Source of the DNA: Cryptomeria japonica | Taxonomy: Eukaryota; Streptophyta; Pinopsida; Cupressales; Cupressaceae | Length of the DNA: 64,000 bases | Direction of reading: 5' to 3' | NCBI RefSeq assembly: GCF_030272615.1 | Contig: NC_081410.1 | Coordinates: forward strand, 112,089,433-112,153,432 | Part shown: piece after piece, positions 1 through 10,396 of the stretch | Position numbering within the stretch: position 1 is the first letter of the stretch | How the letters are laid out: each line of letters starts with the position of its first letter | Program-made: the position numbers and the translations under genes | Notes under the pieces: generated by a model | What the model saw: the letters and a program-made list of their open reading frames with translations, nothing else | What the model was told of the DNA's origin: nothing | Database searches by the model: none

Positions 1-308
1 TACAGGTAATTTCGAGATGTTTTGACCCCCGAAATCAAGCCCCCAAGTTCAAAATAGGACCTAATTAGGGTTTTTGATTAAATGATGTATTGGAGGAATA
101 AAATGAAAGGGGCACTCTTTAATGAGAAGGGCCCAACTTTATGATATGGATGATGATTGAATAGGACCTTAGACCTAATTAATTTAATTAATTAAGTGCT
201 AAAGGAGAAATGCAATGCAAATGCAAAAGCAAAATGCGCCAAGGCGGGTGCTAAACTAGGTGTGAAATTGTACCACCCTAGCAAGTGCATACAATTTACG
301 ACGCTACA
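1..308 (-). repeat. Inner end of the 3' LTR (partial) of the gypsy element
   Basis: Matches 6817-7124 with only a few base changes, for example at position 17 (c against t) and near 171 (a against g). It ends in CTACA at 308, where similarity to the other LTR stops: the sequence continues with the polypurine tract here and with an AT microsatellite after 7124. The low divergence suggests a more recent insertion than the other elements in the window. Confidence 0.9.
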
Positions 309-326
309 TTTAGCCCCCACTTTAGC
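309..326 (-). other. Polypurine tract of the gypsy element
   Basis: On the minus strand this reads GCTAAAGTGGGGGCTAAA directly before the LTR start TGTAGCG. A G-rich purine run touching the 3' LTR is the plus-strand priming site of LTR retroelements, and its place fixes the element on the minus strand. Confidence 0.75.
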
Positions 327-2096
327 GGTCATATGAACACTACGTGCATATGCAAGCTAAAGTACAGAAAAGTAAACATTATTTGAAAAAGGATATATCC
401 ATAAGTCTGTCGAACGAAGCCCCCAGCGGTATCTGCAGTACTCAGTTAGGAACCACAACCTACAAAACCACATGTTAGATCACAAAATCACCTAATGCTT
501 ACTAAGGACGGTGATGAAAATTCGAGGGTAGCTATATGCCCCCCCTGTTTCGGCTTGCTAATTTTAGTGACTTGAAACAGGGTATCATGTTTACCACTTC
601 AAATTGTTAAAGAATATTGATGACAAATGCTCACAAGAAGATTTGATATGAGATCAAAAACTAATGGAGAATCATTTGGTAAGAAAGAGGACTAAATCTC
701 AATTCCAACACAACAAAGAGTGTGAGGATTTGAGAGTTCTCTAACACAAGATGAAAGATGTAAATGGAAACAAAATGCAAAGAGAAGAAAAGAAAGGAAA
801 AAAGCATGAATACACACATTGGTGATCCATGAGAAGAATAGTGAGAGAGAAAACATGGACTTCTCACCCCTAGATCTTGTCTAGGTGATCCATGGGAAAA
901 GGACATGGAAAACTAGCCCCTAGAGTCTGTCTAGGTGATCCATGTAAGCGAGGAGAGTGAGAAAGTCTAGCCTTATGCCACTAGTTCCACTCAACCTCGT
1001 GCATGTGTGTGTACGGGAGGTTAGAAGCACCTCATAGGAGTCTATGCCCGAGTATGCTACAACCTGTATATGTATAGTACAAAAGCGTGACATCTCGCTC
1101 TAAGAGTCTGTGCTCTGGTTCCGAGAATAATCAGCTTGCATAAAAGAAAAATGGAGACATCTCGCTCTAAGAGTCTGTGCTCTGGTTCCGAGAATGACCC
1201 ATTGCTCAAAAAGTGTAATGTTTATGTCATAAGCAAAGTAGAACAAGGATACCTACCTTCATCACAAAAGAAGATACCCCAAAAATGCAACAATGTCATA
1301 GATCCAAGCAAGAGAGTTTTGCACTCTTTAAGCAAGGATAAGATAGTTGGAAAGGGATATCTTGTAGTATGTGTAAAGGAGATCCTTAGAGGAGAAGAGA
1401 TCTTTGTACAAAAGACACCTATCCCCAAGAGGAATTGTCTTAGACAAATATAACATCTTCTAGAATAAGACAAAGAAGAGAATAAGAATGCAATACTTCC
1501 TTCTTTTGCGAGGTGAAAGTGATTCTTAATGAAGGATGATGCTCTTTTTAACTCAATTGGGAGAGTGAATTCATTATGGATGTATTTTACTAGGTGCAAA
1601 AGAGGTTGTAGTCAAGGACTTACACCTCTTGTAAGAGAGGATCCTTGAACAAACAACAACAAATGCATACAAGGAATAACATCAAGTAATAAAGTTCACA
1701 CCATCCACGAAATAGGAAAAAGTGGATCCTTAGATAAAAATAAGGAAAGATCATTGCCTCCCAAGGATAAGGACAATGAGAAGGACTTACACAATCTTCT
1801 AGGGAGAGATTTAGACATAAGCAAAATGTACTACATACTCACAAGAAGTGGGTAAGGTAAGAAAGAGAATACACATCTTCTCCCATATCTAGGAAAAGAG
1901 GATTCTAAAGAAAAGATGATCAATATTTCCACATTATTACCCCATAGGAACAAGAGATAACATAGAAAAATTAGGCTATTATGTTGCTTCAAAAATATGA
2001 TTGCACTTGAAATTGTACCATCATGAATGACAATGAGCCCCCAGTAAATGAGCTACCAATGTCACATAATGATGAGCAACATAAGAGCCATTAATG
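327..2096 (-). other. Non-coding 3' internal region of the gypsy element
   Basis: About 1.8 kb between the long ORF and the 3' LTR with no credible coding sequence; the short frames at 1136-1453 and 1222-1599 show no family signature. It contains two local direct repeats: a 40-base unit at 1089-1128 repeated at 1156-1195 (67 bases apart), and a unit ending GTCTAGGTGATCCATG repeated at about 862-893 and 916-946. In autonomous gypsy elements this interval would hold RT, RNase H and integrase. Confidence 0.6.
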
Positions 2097-5000
2097 TTAT
2101 TTAAAGACATGATAGATTGAATGAGGTATTTGAATATGACATGCTAAATGCTCAACTATAAGTGAGATAAAAAACATGTATAAAGTGATAAAAATTGAAG
2201 AAGAAAATACACAAGAAATCTTAGAAGAGGGATGAGTGTAATTTATTAGAGCCTTATCCCTAGAGGAAAGGACTTTATGATGAATAGGAGATAAAGATTC
2301 ATAAGTGCATTTAGAAATTTGAGGGGAGTCATAAAGAGATTTGTTCATCGCCAAGATTTCCTTATGAGGGGAATAAGAGTTGATAGAAGTAGAAGATGAT
2401 TTAGTTGAAGTGATATCATCATCACTACTAAATATAGCATTCACATTGAGAGATGGTCTTTTAGATGCTTTGGTGGGCTTAGAAAGATTATATCCAAGTC
2501 CAAATGAATATTCATGCATGTTATGTTCCAAAGGAACTTTAATTCCTTGTTCATTTGCGCCACAACCATTTCCACTATAGCCACTCTTAGCCAAAATATG
2601 AAAACCACGACCATAACGATTAGCCATTTCAGAAAGAAAAGGTGGTTTTTCGTAAGACAAAGAATCAAATTCTTCAGAATTAGAGGTGTGAGGAGAAGAA
2701 GTTTGAGAAGCGGCCACAAAATTATTGCTCATAGGTTCAGGTAAGACTGATTGATCTCTAGTTTCTTCCTTCTTTTTAACTTTAAGCTCTCTAGGAGGAA
2801 CCCTATACTCACCTACAAAGGTGGGATTGAAATCAAGAGATCCCCAATCATCTTCTGCGAGAACCTTCTCAGGATCAAAAGCCTTTTCATGTGTAGATTC
2901 AAGTTGACAAGAATTTTCTTCAGGAACTTCAGACTCATCCAAAGAATTTTGATTATCAGAGGGTGATGATTCATCCATAGGTATCTTGTTTAACGAGTCA
3001 TCACTAGAAGAGGAAGGCTTAGAAGAACTCCCTTTGGAAGTAGATGTTTGCAAACAAGCTTGAAAATTAGTATCACCTATCAAGGTATATGTCTTATTAT
3101 TATAAATAAATTTAACTTGTCTATGCAATGTAGAGGGGACAGCTTGCATACTGTGAATCCAAGGTCTCCCTAATAACAAGTTGTATGTTAGATTTCCCGA
3201 CATAACATGGATAGGAGTAGGCAAAGTAACAGGTCCCACTGTGATGGGTAAGGTGATAATACCTAATGAAGACTTAGCCACATTATCAAAGCCTCGAATG
3301 GGACGAGAGTCAGGCTCAATAAGGGATGTATCCACATTCATCTTATGCAATAGATTAATGCTACACACATTAAGGCCAGAACCATTATCTATCGGTGTTC
3401 GTCTTATAGCAGTGTCATTTATGATAACCACAATCATCAAGGGATCATATTGATGTTGAATTTCACTAGTAGGCAACTCATCTTGATTAAACACAATTTG
3501 AGCTTTAGGATTCATCACAGAGTTAACCAAAGACACTATATTACTAGATGTATTAGGTGGAGGAACATTCAAATCTTTCAAGGCATCCTGTAACATTCCA
3601 TGATGAGCGGAAGAAGTTTGGATCAAATCCCAAAGGGATATCTTAGCAGGGGTAGCTTTAAGTTGTTCTATGAGATCATAGTCCTTACTAAGCATTTGTG
3701 AAATACGAGGAGCTTGAGGAAGAATAGGTTGGGAAGGAGGAAGTGAAGTTGAGATAACTGGAGGAGGATTAGGTTGCCTATTGTTTCTTGTGTTATAGGT
3801 ATGAGCAACCGCATGATAACTCTCTCTAGTCAGTTGCTTAGCATACTCATAAGGGCTCTTAGTAGAATAACCTCCTTGCACAGTAATAATAGGTTTGTTA
3901 GGAGTGCAAAAAGAATCATTAGCATAACCACCTTGAACCACTAAGATAGGCTTATTTAAAGGTTGAGAATTTTGAGAAGGACAAGCACCTTGGATAGTGA
4001 AGAGAGGTTTGTTAGGTGTCTCATTCACATGTATCAAATTGATTGAGGATGGTTTAGACGAATGAATAGAAGTGTTGGAAAAATTGTTGATAGTCTTCTC
4101 TTGCACTAAAATATCATCATGGATTAAATCAATTTTAGGAGAGAGACAAGGGGTAGGCATTGATGTTCTAGTAGGCAGAGTAATACTAGGAAAGGTCATA
4201 TCATCCTCTATCATCAAAGGATCTACAAGGGGAATAAACTCTCTAGGAGAAGGATCAACATTTTTCTCTAAAGTCTCACTTTTGAGAGGGAGATCTTTGA
4301 AAGAGATGTTAACCATCTTGCTTTGAACTAGGGTTTCCTTATGAGTAGAACCAAGTTGAGGAGAGGGAGATGCCTTATTTTTAGAGGGAGAATAATTGAG
4401 ATTTAAGGAAGGTGAGAAACTATCGAGGGAGTTTTCAATCTTGATTTCATCCCCTTTGGCTAGGGTTCTCTCATGTGGAAGAGAATAATCTACACCTTCT
4501 TCTAATGGTTCATCCCAAATAGTGAGGTTGTTGAAAGGAGTGTTTGAAGTATTGTCAATTTTGGGAGAGGAGATAACATTGTTTATTAATTCCTCATCCT
4601 TAGGAGGGAGAGCATCAATAGATGTGTTAAACTCATTCTCTTTCCTCAAAATATGTTCAATATGATCTTTAGGGGAGAGAGGATTAAGGAAATTGCTTAT
4701 TATTTCATCTTCTTTCTCTAAGGGATGCTTATGGGTAAGACAAACTTTAGGAGAAGGGTAAGCATTTATCATTAATTCATCATCTCTAGTTGGAATTTTG
4801 TTGGAAAAGGAAATGCCATCACTAGGAAATGTAGGGATAATGTCATCTTCTTGCACAAAAGGATCCTCATGAAGGGAGTGTTTTTTAGGAGGAACATGAA
4901 CATATTTCTCCAAAGATTCATGCTTAGGAAGGAGATCTTTGAAAGAAGTGTTCATAACCTCTTGTTGCACTAACATGCCCCCATTGGAAGGACCAACTTT

Positions 5001-5324
5001 AGGAGAAAATAAGTCAATGTCCATCAATACCTTTTCACTTAGAGAGGCATCATGTAGGGAAGGTGAAGTAACATTAAGAAAGGTGTTTATGATATCATTC
5101 TCTTCCTCTAGGATAGCTAAATAGGAAGGGCACATTTTAGGAGAATTGTCAAGATCACTCTTAAAGTCTTCATCCTTAGAGAATGGGAGAGTCTCAAAGG
5201 GATTGGTAGCAACTCTTTTAGGCACTAAAATGTTGTTATAGATGGGGGGAGGTTCTTTAGGAGGAGGAAAAATTGAAACATGGGAAGCTAACCCATTATC
5301 GCATCTATGAAATGAATGCATCAT
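2097..5324 (-). CDS. Retrotransposon polyprotein: repeat-rich N-terminus, retropepsin, G-patch-like segment
   Basis: An open frame of 1,075 codons with no stop. Residues 1 to about 430 are low-complexity, acidic and Ser/Pro-rich, with degenerate repeats (SPK, ILVQE, FKDLP). Around 430-490 three copies of an NKP-x4-QGG-like unit occur. A plant gypsy pre-protease region (YDLIEQLKATPAKISLWDL) is followed by a retropepsin: the active-site-like IDNGSGLNV has its Asp near residue 646, and LLGRPWIH lies near 716. Near residues 900-945 NRYGRGF and GYSGNGCGANEQGI resemble a glycine-rich G-patch. Plant gypsy polyproteins often join this protease to a G-patch ahead of RT, but here the frame ends without RT. 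It may be kept open by trans-mobilisation; that is inference. Confidence 0.8.
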   Translation of the reverse strand: MMHSFHRCDNGLASHVSIFPPPKEPPPIYNNILVPKRVATNPFETLPFSKDEDFKSDLDNSPKMCPSYLAILEEENDIINTFLNVTSPSLHDASLSEKVLMDIDLFSPKVGPSNGGMLVQQEVMNTSFKDLLPKHESLEKYVHVPPKKHSLHEDPFVQEDDIIPTFPSDGISFSNKIPTRDDELMINAYPSPKVCLTHKHPLEKEDEIISNFLNPLSPKDHIEHILRKENEFNTSIDALPPKDEELINNVISSPKIDNTSNTPFNNLTIWDEPLEEGVDYSLPHERTLAKGDEIKIENSLDSFSPSLNLNYSPSKNKASPSPQLGSTHKETLVQSKMVNISFKDLPLKSETLEKNVDPSPREFIPLVDPLMIEDDMTFPSITLPTRTSMPTPCLSPKIDLIHDDILVQEKTINNFSNTSIHSSKPSSINLIHVNETPNKPLFTIQGACPSQNSQPLNKPILVVQGGYANDSFCTPNKPIITVQGGYSTKSPYEYAKQLTRESYHAVAHTYNTRNNRQPNPPPVISTSLPPSQPILPQAPRISQMLSKDYDLIEQLKATPAKISLWDLIQTSSAHHGMLQDALKDLNVPPPNTSSNIVSLVNSVMNPKAQIVFNQDELPTSEIQHQYDPLMIVVIINDTAIRRTPIDNGSGLNVCSINLLHKMNVDTSLIEPDSRPIRGFDNVAKSSLGIITLPITVGPVTLPTPIHVMSGNLTYNLLLGRPWIHSMQAVPSTLHRQVKFIYNNKTYTLIGDTNFQACLQTSTSKGSSSKPSSSSDDSLNKIPMDESSPSDNQNSLDESEVPEENSCQLESTHEKAFDPEKVLAEDDWGSLDFNPTFVGEYRVPPRELKVKKKEETRDQSVLPEPMSNNFVAASQTSSPHTSNSEEFDSLSYEKPPFLSEMANRYGRGFHILAKSGYSGNGCGANEQGIKVPLEHNMHEYSFGLGYNLSKPTKASKRPSLNVNAIFSSDDDITSTKSSSTSINSYSPHKEILAMNKSLYDSPQISKCTYESLSPIHHKVLSSRDKALINYTHPSSKISCVFSSSIFITLYMFFISLIVEHLACHIQIPHSIYHVFK

Positions 5325-5616
5325 GACATCAATTTTCCCCTTTCAAATGACAACACATGCAAAATAGAAGGAAATGTTTAATTTTAACCAATGCAAGCAC
5401 TTAGAATGTAGATTTAGAAAATCAGATTTGAAATTATTGATCCCAATTAAGCTATCCACAAGTTCAACTTTGAATTGAAAAATTAGGGTTTTAGCAAAAA
5501 TTTCCTCCAGATTTTTGAATCTTGCAAGAAATTAAAACTTGTAAATACAAATTTGATTTTGAAATAGCATAAACACTCAAATTTGAAAACATAAATTGGA
5601 ATTAGAGAAGATTGGA

Positions 5617-5635
5617 GTTCACGTCGGGTTCACCA
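5617..5635 (-). other. Primer binding site of the gypsy element
   Basis: On the minus strand TGGTGAACCCGACGTGAAC starts five bases after the 5' LTR. It begins with TGG, the complement of the tRNA CCA tail, and is the expected length. I could not assign the tRNA from memory. Confidence 0.7.
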
Positions 5636-5640
5636 AAATG

Positions 5641-7124
5641 TGTAGGAGAAAAAGTGACACTAAGCAAACATGCCCTAATCTCACTTTCAACCACACACTT
5701 GTGGAATACGAAAGAGCCTAGAGGTATCACACAATTGGCTACTTCTTTATGTGGAAGAGAGAGCCATGGGCTACCTATTAGGATTTCTATTCCTTTGTTG
5801 CAATTGAAAGATAAAATGATGCAAGTTCAATCCCGAACCCCAAAGTGCAAGTATGAACTAATAACAAGATTGCAGAATTGAACTTAAACGATGGAAAGTT
5901 GTAAACACAAGGACAAGACAAGAATGTAAATGCATACCCGGTGTTAAAATATGAATGAAAATGTTCGGGACGGGGGCGCGGGCGCCACTGTCCTGATTAT
6001 GCCCCTGAAACTATTCCTGAAACTACTGTTTTGCACTCTGGAAAAGCTGTCAAAATGCTGAAAATGCTGTCTGACAGAGGGACCAGGGCACCCAGCGCCC
6101 CTGTCCTGGCAGGACCAGGGCGCCCCATGCCCCTGTCCTGGTCTTTTGCTCTAAAATTTGGTGGGAAGGTCGGTCTCAGTCTGCTTCTCCCGGATCTGCA
6201 ACCTGCGGCGTCGTCCGAGTCCCGAAACCTGCACTTATATCTGAAAAGGTGTTTTGGGCGGCTATATAGGGTTTTGCCTTAGTCAAACCCCCGCTTCGGT
6301 GATTTCCACCTCCACGAATAGCCAGGTTGTATTGTAAAAGTAATGTGTGTGCAGACCTTGTGTGTGTGCAAGATCCCAATCCCAAGGGAGGGGTACAAGC
6401 CAATCTTCAGTCAGTAATCTCCTATTACTCTTCAATGTCTTCAAAGCCCTAAATGGATGGATGAAATTGATGAATGCTTGATGGATGGATGTTGAATGTT
6501 GTTGAAGTCTTCAAAGATCTGCTCTTTCGCTGCATAGAAGGTCCTTGAAAACCCAAAATTTCTGATCCTTTCAAATGAAGAAAGAGAGCTCTTATATATG
6601 AAACCCTAGGTCTTAATTTCAACTTTTGGCCGACCTAGAGATTGAATCTCCCGCCAATTTCTTGGGGTTAAGCTTTATTTTATGATTGGATCGTGCTCCT
6701 AAAATTTCGGGAAAAATGTCCGAGACCATGTGCACTCCGGGCGCCATGGTCCCGACAACTTTTCACCAAATTTTCAGGGCCGTCGGATATGATGATTTTA
6801 GAGAGAATCCTGAAGTTACAGGTAATTTTGAGATGTTTTGACCCCCGAAATCAAGCCCCCAAGTTCAAAATAGGACCTAATTAGGGTTTTTGATTAAATG
6901 ATGTATTGGAGGAATAAAATGAAAGGGGCACTCTTTAATGAGAAGGGCCCAACTTTATGATATGGATGATGATTGAATAGGACCTTGGACCTAATTAATT
7001 TAATTAATTAAGTGCTAAAGGAGAAATGCAATGCAAATGCAAAAGCAAAATGCGCCAAGGCGGGTGCTAAACTAGGTGTGAAATTGTACCACCCTAGCAA
7101 GTGCATACAATTTACGACGCTACA
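5641..7124 (-). repeat. 5' LTR of the gypsy element (1,484 bp)
   Basis: Bounded by TGTAG and CTACA. On the minus strand a TATA-like TATATAAGAGC (plus 6590-6600) is a likely promoter core. The part at 5965-6145 is strikingly GC-rich with repeated GGCGCC, CCTGTCCTG and CCAGGGCGC motifs in both orientations, and a related GGGCGCCATGGTCCCG lies at 6739-6754. Minus-strand transcription would place these in the transcribed R/U5 part, where they could form stem-loops. Confidence 0.85.
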
Positions 7125-7231
7125 ATATGTATATACATGTATACATGTATATATACATGTATGTATATATACATATACATGTATACATGTATATATGTAT
7201 ATATATATATACATACATGTATACATGTATA
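7125..7231. repeat. AT-rich microsatellite (TATACATG-type)
   Basis: Alternating TATA/ACATGT units directly after the gypsy LTR. Several short frames cross it on both strands, all made of Tyr/Ile/Cys/His repeats, and none is a gene. The following 7232-7459 holds nothing I can identify. Confidence 0.9.
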
Positions 7232-7459
7232 TGTAGTCATATCTATTCACATATTATTATGCTCTTTTCTTTCTTTCCCTCTAATTATTTGCCACATGCC
7301 TCAACATGTACCACCAAGCGGGTTGGACATCATTATTTGGTGTCAAGCTTTGAACCTAGGTAGATCCAGCTTGGCCACTTGGATACAAAAGCTTACCAAA
7401 CTCTCCAGTTAATGATTTCCCTTCGTTATCATGAGATGAAGAGGTACTCATGGAAATAT

Positions 7460-8959
7460 TGATCAATAATGATGAACAATAACTACTCAACAGATACTGA
7501 GAGGGGGGGGTGGTGAATCAGTATAGACAAAAACTTCCTTAAACCACTTTGACTGTAAAGACTGCATTAACTGGTAAACAGGATCACCAATCTAAATCAG
7601 GGCACTACCGGTAAAACACAGTGAGACTGTGAAACACATAAACTGGTAACACTTAGATCTTCACAAAACCTAATAACTCATTTCCACTCCACCCATATGC
7701 ATAAGCAAATAATACATCATCAGAAATATAATGACCACTGTATCAGCATGCTTTACCACTTAACAGAAATCACTAAGACATCACACGAAAAAGCATTACA
7801 CATAACACACTGATTTTTCACGTGGAAACCCAACTGGGAAAAACCATGGTGGGGATGATACCCACAAGTTGTTCTTTAAACTCTTCTGAAGTCTGCTATG
7901 TTAGGAGCCTAGTCCGGATAAGGACTTTACAATAGGTTCTGCTAGGAATCGATCCCGCTAGGGATCACTTGGTTAAGGGATGGCTAAATACCGGGTTAAA
8001 GGTTAGAACCCTATTAAAGGTTACCTCGCAAGAGGATTTGAAGAACTCAATGAATTTGAGTCACCCTGTTAAAGGATTTATAGAAAGCCTATTAAAGCTA
8101 CCCGGTTAAGGGATTTTCCAACTGCTGAAATGGTTAGAAGTCAACAGGTAATACACTGATCTGATAACAACACTAAATGCCAAGGCAGATCCACTTTAGT
8201 TCCTTTACTTCTACAATCACACTCTGCAGGTATCTACACACTTCTCTGGTCTGGCAAGAATCAAGTATCTCTTCACTTGGATACACACACACAACATTTG
8301 CCAACAACTTCACAATGCAAATCATCATCAACCTTATAGGAAACAGAAAGGTCAGTGGCATAAACCCTAAACCCTAAACATTTAGGTTATCAATACAGTT
8401 GGTTCAATCCTGACCTTTCAATCACATTGCATAGAATGAAACAATCTTGAACAAATCTCAAGACGTTCTCCATCGTTCATTCTTTGCCTCTTTTGAAAGT
8501 TGATAACCCATCACGCGTTTTCCACTTTTTATTGAGACTTCGCACATTCCCGAGGTAGATAAGATCAATCTTCTTCCTGCAAAAACCTCAAGGAAATTCT
8601 TCACATGCACAAGGTTAATGTGGCAACACAATCTGATCTTCATTTCAATGCTAACCCATCACAGGATGTCATCGATCGAATCACACAGTCTTGAAATGCA
8701 TCAACTGGAAACCCTGAAGCCGAGACTACCAACCGGTAGTCATAACAAATGAAACCTTGATACCGGTTCACATTCCAACATACCAGTTCACCATTTCGCA
8801 TATACCAGTTCACATCATTATACCGGTTCACTTCATACCATCATACCGGTTTTCTTGCCAGTTTGCTTTCTTCAATATACTGGTTCATACTTCAGTATAT
8901 TGACATCAATGACAACATACAATATCATCATGTCATCAAACTCTACACATATGCCAACA
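7460..8959 (-). mobile_element. Solo LTR of the copia family seen at 10397-17780
   Basis: This 1,500-base block matches both LTRs of the downstream copia element along its whole length, from TGATCAATAATG to ATGCCAACA, but no interior adjoins it. Flanks are AATAT (7455-7459) and AAGAT (8960-8964), a target duplication with one mismatch. Such a structure normally arises by recombination between two LTRs of one insertion. It contains a tandem AAACCCT pair at 8362-8377 and several near-copies of TACCGGTTCA at 8750-8890. Confidence 0.85.
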
Positions 8960-9009
8960 AAGATAACGTATCTCCTGACTGGAGATTTCATTGATTATCT
9001 CCTTACCAA

Positions 9010-9850
9010 GTGCCAAAATCCATCAATATATGCCTTTTATCCCTAAAAACAAAGAAATTAACCTCAACATCTCACATTCTGCCCTCAACTATGGATTCTG
9101 GTATTTGCTTGTGTCCAGGGATACAAGAAATGGCCTTTGTCAGAGAAATTTCTAAAAAACATTGGTTAGAAATTCTAGAATTTGAAGATGATCTGGTCAT
9201 TCATGCGACTAAGACGATCTTAGGTGAGGAATTCATAAACATTGAACATAGGAAGCAAGTAGAAAACGATATTACTATTGGCTTTGCAAGCATTTTACTC
9301 ACAATGGGGGAAAACAAGGTAAATGTCGTTACATTATGCAGGCTAATCTTCAAAAACAAATATCTGGAAAATCTTGAGATGGCTATTAACTGTGTGGACA
9401 ACCAACTTCTTATCCCTTACTCGGAAGATTATGAGAGAGTCTCAAAGGTTATTGATAAGGGTGAGACAATCAGGATAGCCTTCAAAAGACCCATCCTCAT
9501 GTTCAAGGATCAAAAGTCCTTTTTACGACGGAAACGAGATATAAGGAGGAATATTAGTTTTCTCAAGCAATGGGTTGGCATAGTAAAAGAGCCAGGAAGA
9601 GAATGGTGGGTAGATTATATGATAAGTGAAGGTTGGGTTGCAGGTTGAAAACCCCAGTGTCATAGGTGCATCAGAGACTCGGGCTTCTGGGCTAGAAGTG
9701 TCCACATCTGGAAGAATCCCAAAAGATTATGTAGTCAAAGGCAAAACGAACACAGGGGCGAGCTCTGCACCTCAAGAAATGGCAACGGGGGAAGGCTCAG
9801 GCTCTGGCTCGGGCATCAGAATGGTGGAACTGGGACCAGCTATGGAATGA
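9010..9850 (+). CDS. Unrecognised ORF (212 aa) with a possible frameshifted C-terminal tail
   Basis: A frame of 212 codons runs from 9010 to 9648; a more natural start is the ATG at 9091 (MDSGICLCPG), since the preceding stretch is low in signal. The protein is mixed charged and hydrophobic with a WWVDYM segment near its end, and I do not recognise a family. A second frame (9626-9850, +1) continues with a Gly/Ser-rich tail (GEGSGSGSG), so one frameshift could join them. It lies between the solo LTR and the copia element and may be a relic of an older element. Confidence 0.3.
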
Positions 9851-10203
9851 TCCTTTTTGATATACAATAATGACGCTCTTAAAACTTAGTTTGGTTTTAG
9901 CTATAACAATTTAAATCGATATAATTATGCCACTAGTTCTTGGTTTTAAATGATCTTCGAGACGGTGCTTCAGACACATATTCTACAGATCTTTTACTCA
10001 GATTTCGCAAGGTTTCCTTATCTGGAAGGCTACTTTTCTGCCGCATGTCTATCTGTTTCATCTTCATGCTGGAGATTTTATCATATGCTTAGTTTCATAT
10101 ATATATGAGTATATAAACTTTTAGATATATTTTGTTCATCCTTTCTTTGTCTATATCTGCTTATGTTTGTTTCTCCTGGTCTCCATTTTTTGGCTTCTTA
10201 TTT

Positions 10204-10342
10204 ATGTATACAGACATATATACACATATGTATATGTGTGTGTGTGTGTATATGCATATATGTATATATATACACACACATACATACATATATATATGTA
10301 TGTATGTGTGTATATATATGTATGTATGTATATATATGCATA
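10204..10342. repeat. TA/TG/CA-rich microsatellite
   Basis: Runs of TATG, TGTG and TACA units with a (TG)n core at 10236-10249. Four overlapping frames in both strands are only Tyr/Ile/Cys/His/Val repeats. It lies about 50 bases before the copia insertion site. Confidence 0.9.
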
Positions 10343-10396
10343 TTTCTTTGTGTTTTCTTCCCCTTTCTTTGCCTCTCTGCCATCATAGGTGTTTAT

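Larger units (their letters stand above)
1..7124 (-). mobile_element. Ty3/gypsy-type LTR retrotransposon, apparently non-autonomous, cut by the window start
   Basis: The first 308 bases recur nearly unchanged at 6817-7124, so they are the two LTRs of one element; only the inner end of the left LTR is in the window. The coding strand is minus: the 5' LTR is 5641-7124, a primer site abuts it at 5617-5635, and a purine-rich tract abuts the left LTR at 309-325. The LTR has TGTAG...CTACA ends. The 5.3 kb interior holds one long ORF with a retropepsin and a G-patch-like segment, but I see no reverse transcriptase, RNase H or integrase. The gypsy assignment rests on the protease type. Target duplications cannot be checked because the left end lies outside. 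Confidence 0.85.

Noticed and set aside
7008-7412. Four overlapping small ORFs on both strands
   Set aside because: They translate a TATACATG microsatellite into Tyr/Ile/His/Cys repeats and have no independent support.
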